Shown here: positions 33,970-42,286 of the stretch, one piece after another
How positions within the stretch are numbered: the first letter of the stretch is position 1
Layout of the letters: each line of letters begins with the position of its first letter
Source: Prevotellamassilia timonensis
Lineage (GTDB): Bacteria; Bacteroidota; Bacteroidia; Bacteroidales; Bacteroidaceae
DNA: 64,000 nucleotides
Direction: 5' to 3'
Assembly: GCF_900106785.1 (NCBI RefSeq)
Contig: NZ_LT629845.1
Coordinates: 1 to 64,000 of the forward strand
Program-made: the position numbers and the translations under genes
Notes under the pieces: generated by a model
What the model was told of the DNA's origin: nothing
The model's database searches: none
Seen by the model: the letters and a program-made list of their open reading frames with translations, nothing else

Positions 33970-36861
33970 ATGAGAAACATATTTATTGCACTATTATTCT
34001 TCCTCCCTTTTTTTGCTCAAGCCCAGCAATCTGATTCGATCATGATCTTGATGCCTGTTGCAGATGCTTTTACCAAAGATATAATATACGATGGTGGGGT
34101 AGAAGTGTTGCGGACTGACTCTACTTATGTGTGTAGGGGAGAATGGGGGGTGCAAAGAAATGATGGTATCCCGGTGACAGCAATGATCGAGTTCAAGGTT
34201 CCATGTAATGGTAACTATCTGTTACGCTTGTCGCATGAAAAATATGAGACGCTTTATTACCCTGTAAAGGTACAAGTTCGGAAGGACGCACAAGCAGCTT
34301 GCTTTGATGATGTGATAAAGATGCGCAAACGTCCAAGGAATCACCAACTTGGAGAGGCTGTAGTAACAGCTACCAAAATAAAAATGGTGATGAAGAATGA
34401 TACGCTTGTTTATAACGCAGATGCGTTTCAATTATCGCAAGGCTCAATGCTTGATGCACTTATTGAACAATTGCCAGGGGTGCAACTCAAGGATAATGGT
34501 GTTATAACCGTTAACGGCAAAATGGTAAGTAGTTTACTTGTAAATGGCAAGGATTTTTTTCGTGGCGACCCCAAAGTGGCACTTGAGAATTTGCCGGCCT
34601 ATATGGTGAATAAAGTGAAAGTGTATGAGCAGGAAAGTGACTTTGAGAAGTTTAGCGGACATAAGGAAGTGGAACGCCCAATTGTGATGGACGTAAACCT
34701 TAAAAAACAATACAGCGTGGGCTGGATAGCCAATGCTGAGGCTGCTTATGGCACTAAGGAAAAATATTTAGGACGTTTGTTTGCCATGCGTTTTACTGCA
34801 TGTTCGCGTTTAGCCATGTATGGCAACATCAATAATACAAACGATACGCGTCGCGCTGGTTCAAAGGGCGAGTGGACACCAAGTAATTTGCCTAATGGCG
34901 TGCAAACGAACCGAACGGCAGGCGCTGAATATTTTTATGAAAACCGCAACAAAACGTTTGAATGGACAAGTGATGTGACGGTTACAGACTTGGACAATCA
35001 CACGGTGACAAACACAAGCAGCGAGAGTTTTTTGCCTTTAGACCATTTTTATACGCAAAGCAGGAGTGATGGCAACCATAGCTTTACGTCATTGCAATCA
35101 AACCACAATTTCAAAGTACAGAAAAAGGCGCATCAAAATGGCGGTGTTAGCGCATACTATTATAAAAGTCGCTATCATTCATTGAGCCGCTATGGTGGCT
35201 TCAACAACGACCCTTACGATTATGTGGTCAAAGGCAAAGTACTTGACACTTTGTTTATGCCCGGCAGTAATAAATTGCTACAAATTGCTCGTTATCGCCG
35301 TGCAGAACAATATCTTATGAAATCGGACTATTGGAGTGTGTCAGCACCTTACAGTTTGTGGATCTCCCCATTCAGAAACAAAGGACGTTTTGACACTTTT
35401 ACTTTTGATATATGCGGCAGTTACGACAAGTACAATTACCATGCGTATGACACTTACGATTTGGAGTATTTCAATACGCAAGCGATTGATGACTATCGCA
35501 ATCGTTACTACGAAAAACCTGCAAGTCATTACAATTATTATGCAAAGGCAGCCTATAGAACAATGTTTGGTGCTTGGCAGCCTAACGTGTCGTACTGCTA
35601 TACGCAGGATTATCGCAGTGGAAGCAACGACTTATACAGGCTTGACCGCCTTGAAGGGTGGGGCAAGGATGGAATGAATGATTTTGCAACCTTGCCTTCA
35701 ACTTCAACCGAACTTCAGGAGGCACTTGACGTGCAGAACAGCACGCATACCGAGCGATGGAAGCGCACACATGACCTCGCATTTGGTTTGGCCTGTCAAT
35801 TCAAAAACAGATCGAGAACGCATTTGTCATTCAGTGTGCCAATAAAAATCGAACTCGAGCATCTGCTCTACAATCGTGACGCCCGCCATTACGATGTGTG
35901 CCGCAGTAAACCAATGGTTAATTTTAACGGCCGATTGCAGCATAATGTGTTTTTCAAGGGTGGAGCTATTAACTTCAAACTTTACTACGATTTGTCGCAC
36001 CAGCAGGCGGATTTGCTCAAGACTATTGAGGTTGTAGACAACTCCAATCCGCTGTATATACAACAAGGCAACGCCTCGTTGCAAACGGCGGTAGTACATA
36101 AACTGACGTTAGATGCTCTTGTGCGGACGGGTGATTTGCCACTTTGCAACGTAAAGATGTCGTACTTGCGTACACACAATGCGTTGGGAACAGAACGCAC
36201 CTTTGTGCCTGTAACGGGCGGTTACATAGTGCGCCCTGTAAATGTAAACGGTAATTGGGGCACAGATGGCTCTGTGGCTATAACGCGTAATGTGGGTAAA
36301 AAGAAATTGTTCACGTTGAGCAATACAGCCTCTTACACGTTTAACCACAGTGTAGACATGGCAAACATAGATGGTGCCACAGACAATGCACTCAGTGTGT
36401 TCAAGAACCTTTACCTGCACGAGCAACTCTCGCTCGATTATAGCAAGAATGGCTGGAATGTCGGTGCCAAGGCGCGTGCCAGCTACAGCCATTTAGCAGG
36501 CAACCGTGCCGACTTCAATACCATCAATGCGTGGGATTACAATTACGGCATTACAGCCCGCATACCCATACCGGGCGGTATAGGTTTGAGCACAGACTTC
36601 ACCATATTCAGCCGCCGTGGCTACGACGACCCAAGCCTCAATAGCGACGATGTGGTGTGGAACATGCGCCTGGAGCGCAGTGTGCTGAACGGCAATCTCA
36701 CCTTTGCTGTTGACGGCTTCGACATTCTGCATAATCTGTCAAAGGTGACGCGCACCGTCAATGCCCAGGGCCGCATAGAAAGCTACTCAAACGTGTTGCC
36801 ATCGTACTTCATGGCACATGTGATATACAAGCTCAATATTCAGCCCAAGAAAAAGAAATAG
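33970..36861 (+). CDS. Large outer-membrane beta-barrel protein B
   Basis: 963 aa, signal peptide MRNIFIALLFFLPFFAQAQ. Same domain order as protein A: regulatory-like N-terminal fold, plug-like segment (LGEAVVTATKIKMVMKND, VNGKMVSSLLVNGKDFF) and long barrel. Divergence from A is marked in the N-terminus and mid-barrel, but the plug and the last 150 residues are nearly the same. It has no GTATACC boxes of its own and no clear promoter, so it may depend on upstream transcription. The hydrophobic signal and paired copies suggest an uptake or export porin for an unknown ligand. Confidence 0.85.
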   Translation: MRNIFIALLFFLPFFAQAQQSDSIMILMPVADAFTKDIIYDGGVEVLRTDSTYVCRGEWGVQRNDGIPVTAMIEFKVPCNGNYLLRLSHEKYETLYYPVKVQVRKDAQAACFDDVIKMRKRPRNHQLGEAVVTATKIKMVMKNDTLVYNADAFQLSQGSMLDALIEQLPGVQLKDNGVITVNGKMVSSLLVNGKDFFRGDPKVALENLPAYMVNKVKVYEQESDFEKFSGHKEVERPIVMDVNLKKQYSVGWIANAEAAYGTKEKYLGRLFAMRFTACSRLAMYGNINNTNDTRRAGSKGEWTPSNLPNGVQTNRTAGAEYFYENRNKTFEWTSDVTVTDLDNHTVTNTSSESFLPLDHFYTQSRSDGNHSFTSLQSNHNFKVQKKAHQNGGVSAYYYKSRYHSLSRYGGFNNDPYDYVVKGKVLDTLFMPGSNKLLQIARYRRAEQYLMKSDYWSVSAPYSLWISPFRNKGRFDTFTFDICGSYDKYNYHAYDTYDLEYFNTQAIDDYRNRYYEKPASHYNYYAKAAYRTMFGAWQPNVSYCYTQDYRSGSNDLYRLDRLEGWGKDGMNDFATLPSTSTELQEALDVQNSTHTERWKRTHDLAFGLACQFKNRSRTHLSFSVPIKIELEHLLYNRDARHYDVCRSKPMVNFNGRLQHNVFFKGGAINFKLYYDLSHQQADLLKTIEVVDNSNPLYIQQGNASLQTAVVHKLTLDALVRTGDLPLCNVKMSYLRTHNALGTERTFVPVTGGYIVRPVNVNGNWGTDGSVAITRNVGKKKLFTLSNTASYTFNHSVDMANIDGATDNALSVFKNLYLHEQLSLDYSKNGWNVGAKARASYSHLAGNRADFNTINAWDYNYGITARIPIPGGIGLSTDFTIFSRRGYDDPSLNSDDVVWNMRLERSVLNGNLTFAVDGFDILHNLSKVTRTVNAQGRIESYSNVLPSYFMAHVIYKLNIQPKKKK

Positions 36862-37045
36862 TAAAAAAGGCTTGCGCGAAGGTGGGTGGAACGAATGTCC
36901 TGCTTACTTTTGTGCAAGTCACACAATTATTGCTGTACGGTAAAACGCCAAAACGCACATTTGATGCTTTTGCCCTTACAAGCAGGGTGTTCAAAATCGG
37001 CATCAAAAGCAAGACCGTTTTAGGAAATTCTATTCGTTGTTATGG

Positions 37046-37402
37046 CTGTTCGGTGAAAAGTAAACATGCGAACGGATTCAAGCACCAAACGCAAGCACTA
37101 ATGGGGACGACGCGTCCCGCGGAAAAAGATTCAGCTATTATTTAGTGTATTTTCCCTTTTAATTTTCCCGACGCGAGACGCGTCGCCCCCATTAGAGGTA
37201 GCGTTTGGTGGTAGCGTTTGGTGGCGGCGTTTGGTGCTTGAAGAAACGCAAGCACTAATGGGGGCGACGCGTCCCGCGTCGGAATAGAGATAGGAGTTAA
37301 ATACGAACACTACTACTGCTAATAATAGCTGCATATTTTTCCGACGCGAGACGCGTCGCCCCCATTAGAGGTGGCGTTTGGTGGTGGCGTTTGGTGCTTT
37401 TG
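37046..37402. repeat. F2 palindromes, two units
   Basis: Two successive units, each GCAAGCACTAATGGGG-CGACGCGTCCCGCG, a spacer with an AT-rich stretch, then CGACGCGAGACGCGTCGC-CCCCATTAGAGGT and GCGTTTGGTGG-type tails. The 36862-37045 stretch before it contains only an ancillary repeat tail (GGTAAAACGCC, TTTTGCCCTTACAAG) and no credible gene. Confidence 0.8.
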
Positions 37403-37416
37403 GCCTTTTATTGACA

Positions 37417-38405
37417 TCATCGGCTGCGGCTCAGCAATTCAAGCAAGCTTGATTGCATTCGCCTTGCACGTTGATTCAGGCCGTTCCCGTCCAAATCCGA
37501 AACTTGAATAATGTAGCCTTGCAACTGCACCAGTTCACGTCCCAGAGCCACGGCAGTGAACTTCTCCTTTGTTCGTTTGGGCGCGCCGTTGCACCTCGGG
37601 CGTGCGGTCAAGCACATTATAGCGAAAGTCGCACAGTTCGTCCATAAGCGCGATGGTTTGTTCCGTCAGACCGCAGTCCGTAGTGCTGCCAGTCGCTTGC
37701 GGTGCGCAGTCAGTGTCGTTGCCCATGCGTTTTTGCGGCTGGGGCGTTTCAGTGTTTTTAGTTTGTGGTTCCGGGCTATGTCCGATAGCGTCTATCAGTT
37801 TGTCAACGCCACGTTTCACAATGGCATCGGCATAGCGCAGCATTTTGTTAAGCATTCGTTTCATGGTAGTTACTACAATTTGGTTTAGTACAAAATTAAA
37901 GTGCTGCAAAGGTAACACCAAGACATTGCACCCCACAAAAAAAGTGTACAATTTGTACACAAATATTTGCCCCCTCCCCGTCATCCCTCTTGTAAAAGAG
38001 TGCGTGCGTTTTTACTGCCATCTTACACTTTTTGCACGTAACAAGTTGATATTCAGAGTTTTCAAGAGTGTAAGATGATTTTAAAGTATCTTACACTCCC
38101 CTGCACACATCTTACACGCCTAACTCCGCTGCCGCGCAGTCGGTTTTGTCGTATGCGGTGGGTTTTACGCCATAGGGACGTAGAAAAATCAGTCGGAGCA
38201 ACAGACTTTTCTGTTCCCCTATGCCGTAATATCCTCCTCCCGTGCTTGTGCCGTGTGGCAGCGTGTGGGTTGTGTAGGTTGTGTGTAGGTGAAAATTGTA
38301 GTATCTTACACTAAACAAAGTGTTGATAATCAATGAGTTGTAGCATGTTTGTGTAAGATGTAAGATACTTGGTGTGTAAGATGTTGTAGTATGGTAAAAG
38401 CCCCC
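37417..38405. repeat. Duplicated iteron unit, copy 1 (inverted relative to copy 2)
   Basis: This ~1-kb unit holds a small minus-strand gene (37864-37535) and, upstream of it, a region with eight TCTTACAC / GTGTAAGA boxes in both orientations (near 38019, 38067, 38086, 38106, 38299, 38352, 38360 and 38371). Between box clusters lies a conserved stretch coding on either strand for GVKPTAY or KSVGATDFS-type peptides. A related unit lies on the other strand at 57250-58110. Confidence 0.75.
37535..37864 (-). CDS. Small hypothetical protein of the duplicated iteron unit (copy 1)
   Basis: 109 aa from ATG 37864 (MKRMLNKMLRYADAIVKRGV). An amphipathic basic N-terminus is followed by a Pro/Gln-rich linker and GLTEQTIALMDELCDFRYNVLDRTPEVQRR, a likely helical segment. 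The twin at 57797 keeps the N-terminus and the LTEQ...MDEL...YNVLDRT helix with mostly conservative changes. This suggests selection on the protein. No family is recognised. A TTACCTTTG-like -7 box precedes both copies. Confidence 0.45.
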   Translation of the reverse strand: MKRMLNKMLRYADAIVKRGVDKLIDAIGHSPEPQTKNTETPQPQKRMGNDTDCAPQATGSTTDCGLTEQTIALMDELCDFRYNVLDRTPEVQRRAQTNKGEVHCRGSGT

Positions 38406-38483
38406 AAGTGCAACTTTTTCGTCTTGGCACTTTTATAAATTATTCAAGTTTCGGCTCGCACAGTCTGAAAGGCGTTGCGAAAA

Positions 38484-38936
38484 TACGCAAGCACTAATGG
38501 GGGCGACGCGTCCCGCGTCGGGATAGAGATAGGAGTTAAATACGAACGCTACTACTGCTAATAATAGCTGCATATTTTCCCGACGCGAGACGCGTCGCCC
38601 CCATTAGAGGTAGCGTTTGGTGGTAGCGTTTGGTGCTTGAAGAAACGCAAGCACTAATGGGGGCGACGCGTCCCTGCGGGATAGAGATAGGAGTTAAATA
38701 CGAACGCTACTACTGCTAATAATAGCTGCATATTTTCCCGACGCGAGACGCGTCGCCCCCATTAGCGGTAGCGTTTGGTGGTAGCGTTTGGTGCTTGAAG
38801 AAACGCAAGCACTAATGGGGGCGACGCGTCCCTGCGGGATAGAGATAGGAGTTAAATACGAACGCTACTATTGCTAATAATAGCTGCATATTTTCCCGAC
38901 GCGAGACGCGTCGCCCCCATTAGAGGTAGCGTTTAT
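38484..38936. repeat. F2 palindromes, tandem array of three
   Basis: Three units start at 38486, 38646 and 38804 (periods 160 and 158 bp). Each has a left half GCAAGCACTAATGGGGGCGA-CGCGTCCC, a shared ~50-bp spacer (ATAGAGATAGGAGTTAAATA) and a right half CCCGACGCGAGACGCGTCGC-CCCCATTAG. Small losses (CCCTGCGGG instead of CCCGCGTCGGG) occur in units 2 and 3. 38937-39068 holds a weak inverted repeat (AACGGCACGCGCTAAC / GTTAGCGCGTGC) and no gene. Confidence 0.85.
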
Positions 38937-39068
38937 TTGTGCTTTATTTTCTCCTAACTTCGTCAATGCGTTTAATGGCACAAAAGCGATGATGTCAGGA
39001 AACGGCACGCGCTAACAGGAATAAGAACTTTCCCGTTAGCGCGTGCTCATTTCTGGTACATGTACAGC

Positions 39069-40808
39069 CTATCTGTGCAATGTGAACAAAAATTCCAGTC
39101 CGCCTCCCTTGCGGTTGCGTACGGATATGTCGCCGTGGTGAAACAACACCGCATTGCGTACAATAGACAGGCCGAGGCCCGTGCCGCCATTGTCGCGTGT
39201 GCGGCCTTCGGTCACGCGGTAAAAACGTTCAAACAAGCGCGGCAGATGTTCTTCGGGCACCCCCTGTCCCGTGTCGCTCACAGAGAAATAGGCAAACTCC
39301 GTCGACAGATTGTAGCATGATATGCAAATGTCCTTGCCGTTGCCGGCATAGCGCAAACTGTTCTCCATGAGGTTGCGGAAGATGGAATAAACCAGCGAGT
39401 AATTGCCGTTGATGGTAAGGTGCTCGGGCAGCGACACGTGCAGTTTCATGCCAGTGCGGTCAAACATCTCGTGCAGGTCCTCCTGTGCATCGGCCACCAC
39501 GCGTGCCATGTCCACCTGTTCGCGTGGCATGAGGTCGGCAGCCTCCTCGGTTTTTGTAATGAGCGCCACATCGCGTATGAGGTCGCTCAATCGCACCACT
39601 TGTGCTTGCGCCTTTTCAAGGAAGTAGTGCTTGCGTTCATCAGAAAGACTGTCGCAGTCGAGTATGGTTTCGATGTAGCCCCTGATGCTGCTCACCGGCG
39701 TGCGCAGCTCGTGCGTGATGTTGTTGCTCATCTGCTGTTTGAGTTTGCGGCTCTTTTCAGCGCGCGTCACGTCAGCCAGCGACAGTTCAAAACTTCCGTC
39801 GCCATAGATGAGCACCTGCACGGCAAATGTGTTGCCGCCCCCCTTGGTGTTGAACTTGAACACGGGCGTCTCGTCGGCAGAGGCAGATTGCGCGCTGTTG
39901 AGTTGTAAAAACTCAAGTGCGGGCTTAAAGGCGTCGGCCTGCCAAATGGTGTTGATGTCGGGGGTGGGGTGGTCGAGCAGCACGTTGACATACTGCATAA
40001 AGCGCGGGTTACAATAGATGCGTGTGCGTGTGGGGCTGAATATGGCAATGCCCTCGTCGTAGTAATGAAAGTGGCGCTTGAGTCGTTCACGTTCAAGGTC
40101 AATTTGTTGTTTCGACTCCTCAAGCTGCTTGTATTTGCGCATGATGCCGCGGCCAATGTCGCCCAGTTCGGAGTGTGGAAAAGTAATGTGGTCGTAGTCC
40201 ACCAGTCCGCGGTCGGCCGATTGCATAAAGTTGCGCAGTCCCGACACAGCCTGTCCAAAACGGTCTGAAATATAGATGAGCAACACCAATGCTATGGGGA
40301 ACAGCATCAGCACAAACCACAAAAACACATTGTCCGCCTTCATGAAAGTTTGCACTGTGGCATCGTAGGGCATTGCCACACGCACAATGTAGCTATTGAA
40401 GGCCTTGGCATAGTAAAAGTATTCGCGGTGGTCGGTCTCAGACAGACGTATATCGCTACCCTCCTCATTCTTCAGTGCGGCTTGCACCTCGGGTCTTGTC
40501 AGGTGGTTGTTCATTTCGTTAATGCTGTGGTGTGTCGATTCAAATTTCACACGTCCCATGCGGCTGATAACGGTCAGTCGCAGGTCGGCAGGCATCACAC
40601 GCAGAATGTAGGTGTAGCGCACCGTGTCACCACTATTTTTGTCTTGGTCAATCGTTTCGGCCACCATGTCGGCATAGCTCCGCAAGCGTGAGTCGAGCAA
40701 GTCGCGCTTGTATTGCTTTTCGCGGTTGTACTGAAACACTACCAGCAATGCCGTAAATACGGCAAACAGCAGTGTAAAGTTTAACAACAGTTTGGTTTTG
40801 TAAGTCAT
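39069..40808 (-). CDS. phoR: Sensor histidine kinase, PhoR-like
   Basis: 579 aa. An N-terminal transmembrane helix (about 7-26) and a second at about 165-185 bracket a periplasmic sensor domain. The cytoplasmic part has a PAS-like region (about 260-360), the HisKA H-box NNITHELRTPVSSIRGY (His about 378) and HATPase boxes NSLRYAG, DTGQGVPEE and GGTGLGLSIV. It should phosphorylate the regulator encoded just upstream at 40973. The PiT and porin genes nearby make phosphate sensing the likely job; the symbol is inferred from context. Confidence 0.85.
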   Translation of the reverse strand: MTYKTKLLLNFTLLFAVFTALLVVFQYNREKQYKRDLLDSRLRSYADMVAETIDQDKNSGDTVRYTYILRVMPADLRLTVISRMGRVKFESTHHSINEMNNHLTRPEVQAALKNEEGSDIRLSETDHREYFYYAKAFNSYIVRVAMPYDATVQTFMKADNVFLWFVLMLFPIALVLLIYISDRFGQAVSGLRNFMQSADRGLVDYDHITFPHSELGDIGRGIMRKYKQLEESKQQIDLERERLKRHFHYYDEGIAIFSPTRTRIYCNPRFMQYVNVLLDHPTPDINTIWQADAFKPALEFLQLNSAQSASADETPVFKFNTKGGGNTFAVQVLIYGDGSFELSLADVTRAEKSRKLKQQMSNNITHELRTPVSSIRGYIETILDCDSLSDERKHYFLEKAQAQVVRLSDLIRDVALITKTEEAADLMPREQVDMARVVADAQEDLHEMFDRTGMKLHVSLPEHLTINGNYSLVYSIFRNLMENSLRYAGNGKDICISCYNLSTEFAYFSVSDTGQGVPEEHLPRLFERFYRVTEGRTRDNGGTGLGLSIVRNAVLFHHGDISVRNRKGGGLEFLFTLHR

Positions 40809-40972
40809 TTAGAGGGTGGTAGAGGGTTAGAGGGTTAGGGAGTGGAGGTAGAGGGGTTGGAGGGGTTAGAGGGTTGGATCGAAAGTTGAGGAGTTAATAA
40901 CTTCGTGAGTTAGGAAACTTAGAATGCAAAGGCAATCTTTTAACCCACTAACCTCCTAACCCTCTAACCCAC
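40809..40972. repeat. F3-like variant with GGGTTAGA octamers
   Basis: Left arm runs of GAGGGTTA / GGGGTTGG and a right arm CCTAACCCTCTAACCC form an inverted pair between the kinase and regulator genes. Same design as F3 (octamer arms) with a different word. Confidence 0.55.
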
Positions 40973-41644
40973 TTACTCTTCAAAGCAATAGCCATATCCC
41001 TGTCGGTTAGTCAGGTGGCAAGCGTCCTCGCCCAGTTTGCGTCGCACACGGGCAATGTGCACATCGATGGTGCGGTCGAGCACATAGCTGTCGCCATGCC
41101 ACACCTCGGCCAGTATTTCCTCGCGCGAGAACACACGGCCCGGTTGCTTGGCCAGCATGCTGAGTATGCCAAACTCCTTGGGCGACAGTTTGATGTCCTC
41201 GCCATTGGTCTTGACCAGTTTCTTTACAAAATCGATAGTCATGCTGCCCACATGCAGTTCGGTGCGCTCGGGTTCGGTCTTGGTGCGTCGCAGCACAGCC
41301 TTGATGCGTGCCAATACCTCGTGCAGCGAAAAAGGCTTTGATATGTAGTCGTCGGCACCGGCCGAGAAACCCGTCAGCAAATCGTTCTCCGTATCTTTCG
41401 CTGTAAGGAAAATGATAGGCGTTTTAAGCTTCAGCTCGTTGCGCAGTTTGTTGGCCATGCGGTAGCCCGACATGCCCCCCATCATCACATCGAGCAATAT
41501 CAAGTTGTGCTCGGGCGACAGTATGTGCAATGCTTCTTCTGCCGATTCAGCCGTGTCAACTTCGTAACCGGCATTCTCGAGGTTGCATTGCAGAATTTCG
41601 CGCAAATCAGGTTCGTCATCTACTACTAAAATCTTGTAGGTCAT
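40973..41644 (-). CDS. phoB: OmpR/PhoB-type response regulator
   Basis: 223 aa from ATG 41644 (MTYKILVVDDEPDLRE); an earlier in-frame ATG at 41689 is in the repeat. The receiver shows the acidic pair DDE (10-12), phosphoacceptor LLDVMM (Asp about 54), Thr in LTAKD and Lys in SKPF. The C-terminal winged helix ends with RTIDVHIARVRRKLG and GYGYCF. Partner of the kinase that follows. Phosphate-starvation response is inferred from the neighbours. Confidence 0.88.
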   Translation of the reverse strand: MTYKILVVDDEPDLREILQCNLENAGYEVDTAESAEEALHILSPEHNLILLDVMMGGMSGYRMANKLRNELKLKTPIIFLTAKDTENDLLTGFSAGADDYISKPFSLHEVLARIKAVLRRTKTEPERTELHVGSMTIDFVKKLVKTNGEDIKLSPKEFGILSMLAKQPGRVFSREEILAEVWHGDSYVLDRTIDVHIARVRRKLGEDACHLTNRQGYGYCFEE

Positions 41645-41666
41645 AATATATATAATATAGGTGTAT

Positions 41667-41828
41667 GCGTTGGTGGAATTAGTAAACAAGTTGACAAGTT
41701 GACGGGTTCACAGGTAAGTTTGCCCGGTTTTTTAAGCTTCCTGCCATTCTGATTTTAACATAATAAGTGATGTATAGCATACTTACTTGTAAACCTGTCA
41801 ACCCCTTAAATCAGCCAACTGGCAAATG
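41667..41828. repeat. F3 octamer palindrome, full copy
   Basis: GCGTTGGTGGAATTAGTAAA at the left, octamers AAGTTGAC, AAGTTGAC and GGGTTCAC, centre GTATAGCATACTTAC, right arm through CAACCCCTTAAATC. It lies in the divergent region between phoB and the PiT gene. Confidence 0.8.
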
Positions 41829-41971
41829 GTGCTGCAATATTACGCCTTTTATCTGTACTATGTGCGCAAGGCGCTGTTAAAATTGTGTGAAGATGCGCCA
41901 CCACCTGTCGCGCAATCAGTGCCTTCACACTTTCTTAACCACATTGTCACAACCTCCCAACATCGTGCCCT

Positions 41972-41979
41972 TACTTTTG
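41972..41979 (+). promoter_or_regulatory. -7 box of the PiT gene
   Basis: TACTTTTG, 308 bp before the transporter start and directly before F1 copy 3, so the whole palindrome would be transcribed as leader. Confidence 0.5.
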
Positions 41980-42002
41980 CACTCGTAAACAAACAACTAC
42001 TG

Positions 42003-42250
42003 AAGTTCCGGATTTAGCAAGTGCGGGCTGAAGGCCCAAGTATTTACTTAGCCCAGGGTAAGCGAAGCGGCACCCTGGGTTGATATGAACGCAAAAGTTA
42101 CGCCCTGTAAGGGCAGAAGTAACAGAGCTTTTACTTTTGCCCTTACAGGGCGCGACTGCTTCAACACGCGATACCCAGGGTGCCGCTTCGCTTGCCCTGG
42201 GCTATAAAGAACATTGGGCTTTCAGCCCGCCCTTGCTAAATCCGAAACTT
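42003..42250. repeat. F1 nested palindrome, copy 3, in a transporter leader
   Basis: 248 bp from AAGTTCCGGATTTAGCAAG to CTTGCTAAATCCGAAACTTG, with all three module pairs. The loop side carries a TACTTTTG word at about 42136-42143 that could act as a promoter. It ends 36 bp before the PiT start codon. Confidence 0.85.
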
Positions 42251-42286
42251 GAAATAACTATTTAATTCACAAAACAACAAATCTGT

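Noticed and set aside
36882-37145. 87-aa frame after barrel gene B
   Set aside because: It is translated repeat sequence (F2 tail) without a start context or conserved motif.
38484-38936. Regular repeats that might be a CRISPR array
   Set aside because: The units are about 159 bp with identical, not variable, spacers, and no cas genes are near.
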